A stretch of 64,000 bases of DNA from Siniperca chuatsi (Eukaryota > Chordata > Actinopteri > Centrarchiformes > Sinipercidae), in NCBI RefSeq assembly GCF_020085105.1, contig NC_058047.1, forward strand, positions 22,586,001 through 22,650,000. Reading direction: 5' to 3'. The translations under genes were made by a program, and so were the position numbers. Of this stretch, positions 22,119-32,500 are shown piece by piece. A model generated the notes under the pieces. The model was not told where the DNA came from and searched no databases. It worked only from the letters and a program-made list of their open reading frames with translations. The stretch's first letter is position 1; every line of letters begins with the position of its first letter.

Positions 22119-22330
22119 CTGGGAAACGATTTTGTTCGGCACCGATGTTACAATCTCACCAAGTCATTATCCCGGAAGTGAAGCACTCTATCAGAGCTCA
22201 TAGCGCCCCCTGTTGTTGATTCTTTAAAAAGCACGTTACCAACTGTCAACTTCATATTTTTCTTTGACAAGGTGTCTGTGGTGAACATACGTGGCCCCTA
22301 CTCTGCTGACATTATAAGACCAGCCAGCAT
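22119..22330. promoter_or_regulatory. Shared (bidirectional) promoter of pigc and the gene at 22329
   Basis: The pigc non-coding exon 1 (minus, from about 22200 down to 22119) and the first ATG of the plus-strand gene (22329) are about 130-200 bases apart. A strong ETS/GABP-type site, CCGGAAGTG, is at 22172-22180, typical of TATA-less bidirectional promoters. Transcription starts were not determined. Confidence 0.5.
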
Positions 22331-23872
22331 GTCTGCCAAAAGGTAAACTAACCTTTCCAACGTAAATTATTCTCATGATGCTAAGGGTTTGTGTCACTTT
22401 TAAAGACATGATATTCATCAATAACTCATCTATATTCTGTCAAATAGCAGGGTGAATAGACCACAGCCCTCTGTCTCCTATGTGACAACTCAGGCAGCCG
22501 GTAAACCTATCAGCTCCAACGCAGAACCAAAAACACCAACCACCATGGTAAATTCTGCCAACACAAAGAAATGTTGGCTGGGAACGGATTTGAATTCTTC
22601 ATTTACAATTTATGAGAGAGAACATTTACACTATGACACAGTCACCAAATTTCTGACAAGGGTTCTGCCTTAATCTCTTTACCAATCCACATACAGTATT
22701 AGCCTTTTTGTTATCTTATGCTGAGGTGTCTCTTACATATAGCCTATGTTTGACTCTAGTTGCAGATAGGATCACGTCTTAAAGACTGTGTTTCCAGAGG
22801 GACTGGATCATCCACACATCGTCTGATAGGCCAGTAAGTGTCATGAATCAAAGTGTAATACTGTGAGGATGAGTGATGATGATGATGATGACCAAAACCA
22901 CTTCCTTTCCTTTCAGTTCTCCTGGGCTGCGCCCGCTGTGCTTAGCAGGAGTCTCAGGTTCTACACTAAAAGAGTGTCTAATCATCAGATCTCTGCACAA
23001 CCAGATCCAGAGGAAGACGCCTTGTAGTCCAGCAGCTCAATGACTTTAATCACTTCAGTTTCAGCCAAGCTGCTGCACGCTTGAAGGAGCCCTCGCTTTC
23101 CTACAGGTATAACTGTTTGATACACAGTCTCCATATACAGTAAAATAATTCAGGTTTGTAAAAAACAAATGTTTTTGCTCAGTAGGAACACAGTACAACA
23201 CAGAGGTCAGAAAAATGTTTGTTTAATTTATACACATTTACAACTACAAGACATTAGTTGAATAAATATCTTATAACGCCACAGTCCCTCTTCCCCCACT
23301 GCTCCATTCAGGGTAGTAAAAATTATTTTTCAAAAACAGTGTGGCTGTTGACTTAGAAACTTTAACAATCCCCTACTCAGTAACTTAGAAATACGTTTAA
23401 AATATTTGTAGTCTTTCATTTCTGTAGAACTATGAAGCACCAGAAGCTGGTTTTAATTGTAACTTCATATTATGAATCCATCACTTATAAGACTTACTGA
23501 ATCTTAACATACAGTACTTCAATTAAACACTGGGTGCCACAGTGAGAGCAGCTGGGCAGAGGAATAAAGGATGGTAGTAAGCACCTAAACTGAGGCAGAT
23601 GAAATCATTTGTTACAACCGTAGACGTACATACTGTATGGAAAAACTATCATTTTAAAACAATTGATTTTACAGCACTTCCAACATAAGGCTGTTTTAAT
23701 TATGAAGGCATGAACTCACTGTATGACCTTTATCTTACAGTACAGGGCAAATTCAGAAGATGGCAACATGGAGCTTCCAGCCAGGGTAGTGAGTGACCAA
23801 GTTTCGTCTGTGGAGCCCAGTAATAACAATAAAAGAAGTCCTCTCAGCAACCATAATCACAAGCCACAGTAG
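22329..23872 (+). CDS. Unrecognised small multi-exon gene, head-to-head with pigc
   Basis: I do not recognise the family. Exon A 22329-22342 starts ATG TCT GCC. Exon B 22451-22547 joins in frame. Exon C is 22798-22833 (acceptor TTTCCAG) or the longer 22766-22833 (acceptor TTGCAG), both ending at a good GTAAGT donor. Exon D begins at 22917 after CCTTTCAG. With short exon C the frame reads RDWIIHTSSDRP then FSWAAPAVLSRSLRFYTKRV and stops at TAG 23025-23027: 85 aa, hydrophilic, no signal peptide. A second open frame, one base out of phase, covers about 22982-23106 (VQQLNDFNHFSFSQAAARLK), ends at a GTATAA donor, and continues in frame to an exon at 23746-23872 (TAG at 23870). Either an alternative acceptor (before 23005, used with long exon C) or a one-base disruption links them. 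Reality of the gene is likely; the exact structure is uncertain. Confidence 0.5.
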
Positions 23873-25215
23873 CATCTTAATACTATGAGATAAAACCGTC
23901 TTGAGCAGTGCTACTTTAGTCACATATCAGGACAAGTTGTGGACCCGTTTCTGGTGGGCCCCCCATAATCCTAAAAAAAACAACAACAACAAAAAAAAAA
24001 CCACTACATGGCCCATAATGTTAAATCTTGCTCTAAGAATATGAAGACAAAGAAATGTTGTTCTGTGGCATCAGAGACAGTGCAATGATCAGATGTTAGA
24101 TTGTAATGATTATACATTTAAAAAGAATGCTGATGTAAGCCAAGGCAGTCAATGGCTCGTGCATATAAAACTGCGCAGTGCACCCATGTAGCAGTGGTAA
24201 TGACCTTCCAGGTGTTGGTAAAATAGAAATAGACTTCTGTCACCAGAGAGACAGGCAGGCTCAATATCTTCACACAGTAGGTGCCTGTAAGCAGACACCC
24301 GCCAGCAGTCAGGGTAGCAGAGCTGGCTGCCATTTAGGCCACAAGCCCACAAGTCATGGCAGAGCAGAGTAGGGCAGCAGTCATTAAGATATTTGAAGAT
24401 GGCCTGTTTCCTTTTCTCCCACTTCATGGTCCCTTGGGTGCCCAAGAGCAGCATTAGCAGCGTGGCCCTACCTGAGCACCTGACTTTTCAGCATTGGCAT
24501 GAAAAGGAAAGTGTGACTGAACTTCCATAAACAACATAAATGTCCATGGCAATGGGAGAAATATTCTAAGGCCTCACAGACTGGCAAAAGGCTGGCAGCT
24601 AAATACAAATCACTACGGCGTCTTAGTAACACACAGTGCATTTTCGAGAGTAACTAATGTATGGGGAAGATGTGCTGACAGACGGATTGCACTTCCCACT
24701 CTTGTTTGGCAGAAATAAATCCAATTCTTCAGACACCATACCACTTCTTCATCAAGTTTAGCTCAAATAAAAACATGTCCAAAGAAAAGAGGACATTTTT
24801 GCAATTGGCAACTGGCCTGGTAACTTTAGGCTCCGTTAGAAAAATAGTTGCATCATAAACGTGCTTGTTATGGCACTTTCTGTGAGGAATTAAAGCAGCC
24901 AGGGAGGACAATATACAAGTTTTAAAGAGAGACAAAGACCTTTTTTCTTTAGCAAAGAAGTTTGCAAAGTAGACGGGCTGACAGATATAAGTTCCTGTTC
25001 CAAACCAGAGACTCCTGCTGTCCCTCAAACTCCAGTGGACTTAAGACCAGAGTAACAGAAGTTGTGACTTTGTTATTAAGAATGTCAAAATTTGTCTATT
25101 TGTGTATGTGTGTGTGTATATGTATGTGTATAGATGGTATCCAGGTATCTGTGGGCAAGTGTGTTAGTTTCTCTCTCTCGCTCTCTCTCTGTCTGTCCCT
25201 CCACTTGGGGTGATG
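23107..25215. other. Region between the unnamed gene and tmed5 coding end
   Basis: Contains the last intron (23107-23745) and final exon of the unnamed gene, then probably the tmed5 3'UTR on the minus strand. Minus-strand ATTAAA variants occur near 23222 and 23695, but there is no canonical AATAAA, so the tmed5 3' end is unresolved. A short A/C run lies at 23973-24002 and a TG-rich stretch at 25097-25130. Small ORFs here look random. Confidence 0.5.
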
Positions 25216-28024
25216 TTATGTACGAACTTTCCTTTTATCTTCAAACAGTGAGCGGACTAGGTAGACCTGAACCGCTGATATCAACATCATAACAATGAGG
25301 TTTACCACCGACCAAAAGTTCACCCTGTCAAAGTTACTCTCCTGGAGGTTTCTGTCGCGAGCCTCGAACGCCCGCAGCACCGTCTGGATCTGCACACTTT
25401 TGCCCAGCCGGGCCTTCACGTTGTTGATGGCGTCCTGAAGGAGAGGAGACACACAGGCCAGATTGACTGAATTTGAGAAGACAACAAGAACTTTCACCTA
25501 CATTGTTCCTCTAATGTACCTGACACTAAACTAACTAAATGCACAAACTTACAAAGCAGAGTGCTCAAAATGAGAGTTAAATATCTAGGGGCAGTTTAGA
25601 GTTTATAAACAAAGCAGCTCAATCAGGTGTGTTCCTTCTTCCATGAGAAAACAATTGCCTGCACAGCTGGAAGATACATTTCCCGTCTTGTGTGACTTCT
25701 GACACAAATTAAGGCCGTTTCTGGTGAAGGGGCGGTACAGGCTACTGTGGTGCAAGCTGAAACAATTGCCCTCAGTCAATAGGTGACAGTTCTTGTGACA
25801 CTGTCCTTGTGACTTTGCCTATATTTGGATTTTTCCATGAGCCCGCTCGGTCCACGCCGCGCCGTTTCCGCTACTGCCTCACAGCAGGGACAGCCGCGCT
25901 GCTGTCCTCCCCAGCGGCTAAACTCATGTGTGTCTGTGCTGGAGACTACAGAGAAAGCTCTGTTTTTAAAAGTCTCTGTGTTCAGCTTCTACCTGAATCT
26001 CAATGGTTTGGAGTTTAGAGTGACTCCTGTGTACCTGTTTGTACTTTCAACCTTATTTTACGGTTTACTGCTCGCTTAAAGCCGTATTGGAGCTGCGTGA
26101 AGTTACCGCTGATACAAACCCGAACATTTCCTGCTGTTGCTGCTTCACATTAAAAGCTTTCTACTGGCGGACCAGCGGGATGCTTTTATTGTGAAGATGA
26201 GGACATGAAATGCGTTTATCACCAAGTTAGCGGTGTTTCATTAGCGGTACTATTCTTCAATAAAAAACAGGTCTAATCATCCAGATATGGACATATTCTG
26301 CGCTATAAACATAGCACGGAGGAATAGTACAAACAGAAACAGCCACAGTGGTTTGTGACTAGCACGCCTCCAACATGTCACCAAGGTAAACAACTAAACC
26401 TTGCTGTGCAGTGCAGTGGAAACTGTACGGCTCGGCACGACTACCTCCCCTGCTATGGAAAACCCCTTTATGTGGTGGATTGCGTGCAATTTTGTTGTCA
26501 GCATGTTGGGTCACTTTGCACCCTTTATGTCATCCTGTGAGCAAAGGTAGCAAAGGTGGCACAGTGACAGTTATCTCAATGGCAGACAAGGGAGAGACAA
26601 AGTCTGAAACAATAAAACCCCAGTGAGAATAAAACAAACACACTTTCAATAAGTTTTAACTTCTCAACAGTGCCATTCAGGCTCAAAAGTTCCCACACCA
26701 ACACATATTCTACAACAGCTCTGGAATGTGTTGCGTGTCAAATTTCATCTTTTCCAAATAGCATGTGGTCCATCTCAGACTGGCTGCACCCTCACCATAA
26801 TGTCTTCCAGCTTCATGTCCAGTATGTCTGTTCCGTGGACATACTCCTTCCACTCGTCTGGGTCTTCATCTGCATCCATGTTGTCCAGGATCAACTCAAA
26901 GAAGATGAGCTTCTCGGAGACGGAACTGAACGTGTTGTCAAAGCAGAACATGTAGTCTCCATCCTCAGTTTCAACACTGGGGGAAAGCACAGGCAGTAAG
27001 AGCTTGCACGCGTATCTGGATCAGTAATGCGTGTCTCCCAGATCACCTGTGTAACTTACGTGTGCACTCCATCTGACTTGCGGTAGTCACTGAACAGCAC
27101 TTCGCCAGAAGGAGAGGAGATTAAGAAATCTACATCGAGACCTGCACCATCTAATACCTGTGGACAGTTGAGGACATTCACACATGAGAAGCAAAGAGAA
27201 AATATTAGAAAATTGAGAGACATTAAAACAATACTGCAAGTTTGTGTGGGTTGATATTTTCTCCAGAGAGTGTAGCAGCACTTTATTTCTGCATTACTTT
27301 ATTTCATACATAAAATGTGAGGAATGCTAGTTTTTCCTCTCAAGGTCTCCCTCATTCTCCCCTGGAAGCGATAAGCCTGGGTACCTTGTCCTCCATGGTA
27401 GACACTTCAACAGATATATAAAATGCTTGGGATGTCTCCCACAGGCTATAATAAATGGCAACTCCCTGACATCTACCGGCGTAACAGGTTCCTAACGATA
27501 TGAAAACCGAGGTGTGAGCCACATAACCTGCTGGTTCTCTTGCACAATAGATACTTTGATTTAAAACAGCACTATACCAGAGTGATTTGTATGTGATGTG
27601 CATGAATGTTATCTGTAAATGAGAACCACAACATAGAGAAAACATGAACAGTAACCTAAATAAAAAGGGATAATCAACATCCCATCAAGTGTAATGTTAT
27701 GTCAATGTTGACTCTCGCTTAGGGGTTATCATTGATTTGGTAGACTGCAGACAGACAGACATAGCTAGGTTGGATTTGCTCAGCTAACGTTACAATTTCA
27801 TAAAAGATTATCCCAATTATGTGATTCTTTATGACCTGGTATTCAATCTCCAGTGAGGCATCTTTCTTCATGGTCTGGTAGAAACACTCCTTGCGACCGG
27901 CGGGTAGAGTGAATGTGAAGTCGCTGTCCAAAGACTGAGAGAAGTGAGCCAGCACCACAAACCTTTCCGAGACTAGAGCAACAAACACGGACATGACACA
28001 CAAAATTACCCGGACTACCTCCAT
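25216..28024 (-). CDS. tmed5: TMED5, p24-gamma family cargo receptor
   Basis: p24 proteins cycle between ER and Golgi in COPII/COPI vesicles and help export cargo, notably GPI-anchored proteins. Four exons on the minus strand: 27836-28024 (ATG at 28024), 27060-27157, 26796-26976 and 25216-25434 (TAA at 25216-25218). They total 687 bases, 228 aa, against 229 in human TMED5. Order: hydrophobic signal peptide (residues 1 to about 25), GOLD domain with the two cysteines of KECFYQ and MFCFDN, motif [11 protein letters not shown], coiled segment, [20 protein letters not shown], one transmembrane helix and the cytoplasmic tail [15 protein letters not shown]1 is the closest alternative, but [12 protein letters not shown] and the tail favour TMED5. 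Confidence 0.95.
25435..26795. other. tmed5 intron 3 (1.36 kb)
   Basis: Unusual for its GC-rich patch at 25840-25925 (CCCGCTCGG, CACGCCGCGCCG), which looks like part of an inserted repeat rather than an exon. I see no splice sites or protein similarity. The rest is AT-rich. Confidence 0.45.
27158..27835. other. tmed5 intron 1
   Basis: Minus-strand donor GTCATA at 27835 and acceptor TGTCCACAG at 27158. AT-rich, nothing recognised. Confidence 0.55.
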
Positions 28025-29455
28025 AGTCAAGCCTGCGTGCCTAAAAGTCCAGAATAGCCAAAGCGGCGTTACAGTAGCTAGCCACTGTTTTGGTAACTTA
28101 ACGTTAAATGAGCGGCGAGGCAGCTAGTTCTGCTCGCCCAAACTTCACTTCTGTTCAAATGTTCTCAATCTCTCTCAGTGCTGAAGCCTGTGGGACGTTC
28201 AGGACCCCGCCTGTTTAAAACAACAACACATATTTATTACTTCAAACAATATCGGACCAATTCACTAATATATTTTAAGTTATTCAAATTTAGGTAATTT
28301 TTGTATTTGTATTTGTCATTCGATATACATTAGATACAACAAGAAAGTACAGGCCTATCTTTTTAAAGCTCTTCTCGAACTGCACTCTGGGATATGTAGG
28401 TTTTGTGTTCCGTGTGGGTTAAACAGAAGGAATCATAGCATCATTTCAACTACATTGTACGGCTTATAGAGTGTAAATCTAATTCTTCCTTTTAATAACA
28501 AAAGTGTAATTGAACGATACAATTTAAAAATGTAAAGAAGAAAGATACGATTGACAATGTGTACACGTATAAAGATGTGTTTTTTGGGTGTCAAGATTTT
28601 TCTATTATAGAGACTCTAAATCTATAACATATTATGGTAGTTTAATGACACTTTGACTGTTTGAATCCCTTCAAAAGGATTCTGCCCCATTAAATGAAAC
28701 GAGATGGAAATGATAGAATTTATGATAAAGATAGACTAATAAAATGTAGCTGCACTGAGCCTTGAGCTCTAATAACGAATGATTGTTTTTGAAATACCTT
28801 TTCAGGATTTTTTAAAATATACATTTTTATACTATTGAAAGGAGTTTTGCGATGCAAGAAAAAAGTACACTGTGTTCAGATTCCTTCGAGCACTCTCCAC
28901 ACACCTCATCAAGGGATTTGAACTTCCACATAATTGCCTTTACAAAAAAACAAAGGTATCAATACTGATCTTTTATACAGAAACGTTTGACAGCTAACGA
29001 TTGTGCAATAATTTACTAACTAATATTGCGTGCCTTAGTGATTTGCTTATCAAGAAATAGGTGACGCGTCCTGCTCCACAGTCACCAACTCATCCCCGGT
29101 CCAGGGGGCGGGGGATTTCGTCAAATACAGTGTTGCTACGTGTCCTATGATTGGGCAACAAATCCACAGCTCGGATGTGATTGGTCGGACGTGAAGCAGG
29201 GGATGAACTTACCCAGAGCCAGCTACCCGTCAACAGCAGTGGTTACTGAAGCTGAAAAAGAGGCGGACAACTGGTCCGCACAATGAAAATTAACACGCCT
29301 CAAGTGTAGGTTTAAGCCACAGAAGACAGTCGTTTGTTCATTTGTAATTAGAACAGGTCCTCAGCCAACAAAAAGCCTGTCTTCGGTGTATTGTGTAGCC
29401 GTGAGAGATTAGAAAAACCCCAAAGAGCGAGGATGTTGGTCCCCGCGGGAAGATA
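28025..29455. promoter_or_regulatory. Intergenic between divergent tmed5 and suco, with suco promoter elements
   Basis: tmed5 and suco are transcribed away from each other from this 1.4-kb interval. Next to suco are a GC box (GGGGGCGGGG, 29104-29113) and two inverted CCAAT boxes (ATTGG at 29150-29154 and 29180-29184), in a typical TATA-less layout. On the tmed5 side a CCCCGCC lies near 28205. The middle (28230-29030) is AT-rich and featureless to me. Confidence 0.55.
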
Positions 29456-29456
29456 A
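29433..29456 (+). promoter_or_regulatory. Upstream ORF overlapping the suco start codon (TAATG)
   Basis: An upstream ATG at 29433-29435 opens a seven-codon reading frame that ends at TAA 29454-29456. The last A of that stop is the first base of the suco ATG (29456-29458), so the two overlap as TAATG. Such an arrangement could make suco translation depend on leaky scanning or termination-reinitiation. The 5' end of the transcript is not known, so presence of the uORF in the mRNA is inferred. Confidence 0.55.
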
Positions 29457-29508
29457 TGAAGAGGCTGCGCGTTTTGTTGGTGTGCCTCATTGTAGCTCTC
29501 CTGTGCTG
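29456..29508 (+). CDS. suco: suco exon 1: signal peptide
   Basis: Encodes [18 protein letters not shown], split at TG|G with the next exon: a short basic start then a strongly hydrophobic core, as expected for entry into the ER. The start follows the uORF directly. Confidence 0.85.
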
Positions 29509-32500
29509 GTAAGCCTAGCCCGACATCTCCATCTCCATTCACATTATTAATGGCATGTCAGACAAATGACAGTCGTAATAATAGGTGAATCACGTTTAAT
29601 GATAATTATACTTTCGCTTTGCTTGATGTGTTTTGCCGCATAATATCCGTCAGTCACCAATGTTCACTGACATGAATCCTCCCTGCTACACAGCTAACAT
29701 TATCAGCTAGTTACAGTGTGTGGTGTGATGTTTACTTGACCTGTAATTAAAAAGAAGAGCCGTGGCATGATTTTGTCGATACTTGACATAACTGGTTGAT
29801 AAAGTTTGCTGTTTGAATGGTTTATACTGGGTTAGTAGGTTAGCTAACCAGCTGTGGAATAGCAGCATAGCGAGCTAACCCAAACCAGTGAAGTTGGGCA
29901 GTGACTGCAAACGTTACTTGTCTGGTTGCTGGTAACGTCAATGTTGACCAGAAATACCGAAAGTGCCAGTGACGAGCTTTGTATACTTTCTCTTCAAAAT
30001 TTGTAATGATACAGTTGTAATTATCTCTCCTTGTAACGCAGGGCTTCAACCAACCATTATTTCACTATGGGTTATTTTTCAATTAATTGAATTATCCATC
30101 TCGAAAATGCCAAAAATAGTGCCAAATCAACATACTCAGCTAGTAAAGTAAAAACTGATGACTTAAAATTGTTTAGTTGGTCTGGGCAACAGATTTGAAC
30201 CCAGAATGACTGAAATTATAATCTCATGAAATAAATAAAAGCAAGCATTCGTCTGCCTTTGCCCATGCACACTATTTTGGCATTGTTAGCCTAAATAATA
30301 AATTACTAAAACAAATAATAAGTGATGTTCAAAATTAAACTGATTAACTTTCTGTCAGTTGACCGATAAGTGTAGATGCTCATCACAGGGTACATAACAT
30401 CCACTGCAAAACTCTGAGGAGCTAGAGTTTACAGTCTGTATAAAGGTGAAAATGCAGTGTAAAATTATTACTTAAACATCATTATACTTGTACAGATGTG
30501 CTAAACTTACACTAGAAAACATGGTGTGTGTGTGTAGGTCCTCTCTAAGGTACCTGCAGACAGAAGTGACATCTGGTAGATGAACTCATGAATTTGTTAA
30601 ATCTCAGAGGCACGGAGCAGGTAACAATATGCAGGGTTTGTGAAATGGGATTATCAGGCCAGCTGACATGCCACCTTTATCCAGATTGGTGACTCAGGAA
30701 ACCATTCAGTGTGTGGCCTGCAGACAGTTGTTTCTTTCTCCACTGTCCTGGTCATTTGTTGTGATAACTATTCACTGTCACTTTTCTTGACAGTATAGAC
30801 GGTTAGATGGTTTTGTTCTCTGGGAGACCGAATAATCTTACTCACAATAATTGTTAATGAAAAAATAAATACAAGACACACTTTCATGGATTATTAGTCA
30901 TATAAAGCAACATTTAAAACTTCAGTTTGTGCAACTCCAACCACTTAGCTGTAGTCACTTCTTTCATTTTAATGTTTCCATGAAATGTATTATAATGTGT
31001 TGCCAGTACAGAGCCAACAATGGTTCAGCAGTGGTACCACAGGGTGCGATGATCCTATCATTTCATTCATACTTGAGGTCCCTCGTCATTATGGTCTAAA
31101 ACCAGTAGTGTTTTTTTTTTGCCTCCTCCCTGTTTCCTTGATGTAAGTAAAACTTCCTCCAGTACACAATCTGGTACTTCATAGTATTTGTGTTTTTACA
31201 AAAAGATATGCAAACTGGTATAAAATTAATCTAAATATTTAGTCAGACTGAAAAGAAAAATACTACTAACTCACTCAGACTATGATAAAGCCACTTCTTA
31301 GTCACTCTTTGTAACCCTTGTACCTTTTCCCCCCCTGAAGGATGATTACATTCTTGCAGAAGCGTTCAGGTGTTGCTCAGATAAGATTTGGTGTACCTTT
31401 TTGTCTTTATAGCAGGCAAACAAAAAAGAAAGAAACATGAAAACACAGCAGCTAGGCAGAATAGGGTGCTGCTCTCTGCCTCCTGAAGGCCAGTGAAACA
31501 GGGATACTGACTGAGGGATCAACATATTCGTAGTTAGTCATTTCAATTCAAGAACGGTCCAAGGGAATATTGAATTATAAATTTAATTCATGAATGAGAC
31601 AGCCTTCCCTGTTAACGCTTAGATTTAATCACAGCCTTGCATGTCAGGTGCTTGCTTTCTCAAAACCTTGGTGCATCTTTTCACTTTCCCACAAACTAAC
31701 TAATGACCATGCAACCGCACGCACAGACTTCATTACTAATGCAGACCCTTTTAGTGTGCTGCTGTCGGCTTGTCACTCCTCCGTGCCAACTCTCACACGT
31801 TCCAGTGGGAACAGAGAAATGGGGAATGCAGTCCTTGCAGTAATCCAAAGGTTTCCAAGGCAGCAGTAATTTTAGGCAGAAAGGGCCTCTGTATTAGGAG
31901 GCTGGTGGCAAAAAACTGTGGGGGACATCATTCTGTCACCGTGATTCACCTGCTGCTTTCTAATAACCCTGTGCTGCTTGAAATGGTCACGGCTAATGTT
32001 GATATTTCCCGTTCAGATTCCATGTTTTTATTTGTTATATGACGTCTTCTGTATATTACTGTGAGACTGCTGTAGCTGCTCCACTAGAGATCTTTATGCT
32101 GCAGTGCTTAGAAAGGTACAGCAGAATGTATTCTGTGTCATGCACATAGTCAGCAACAGGGATCTTACTGTGTGCACGGTGTGCTAGCTCAGGCTGTTGA
32201 CGTCCGAATCACTGAAGAAAGTTTGCATGTGTACTTGAGTGTTTGTGTGAGGGTGCACATTTCCAGCCAGGTTGACTGTCAGTAATGATAGCTTACCACG
32301 CTCATATATTTTCTCCCTGTTTAGATTTTAACTTTAGTGCCTAGATGTGGGCTGAGTGTGGTGTGTCAGCACTCCTCTTTGTAGTAACACAACTCTCATT
32401 GCAGGTTACAAACTGATAGAACTTGTTGTTGAACTTTCTCTCAAACTGGCATCTTTCTGCTAATTGTATTTTCTGTAAAACTAAAATAAACAATTGGATT

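Noticed and set aside
24149..24454. 101-aa minus-strand ORF at 24.3 kb
   Set aside because: Lies in the probable tmed5 3'UTR, with no family motif.
25825..26079. 84-aa ORF in a GC-rich patch of tmed5 intron 3
   Set aside because: No homology recognised, overlapping frames are equally open, and tmed5 exons splice cleanly around it.
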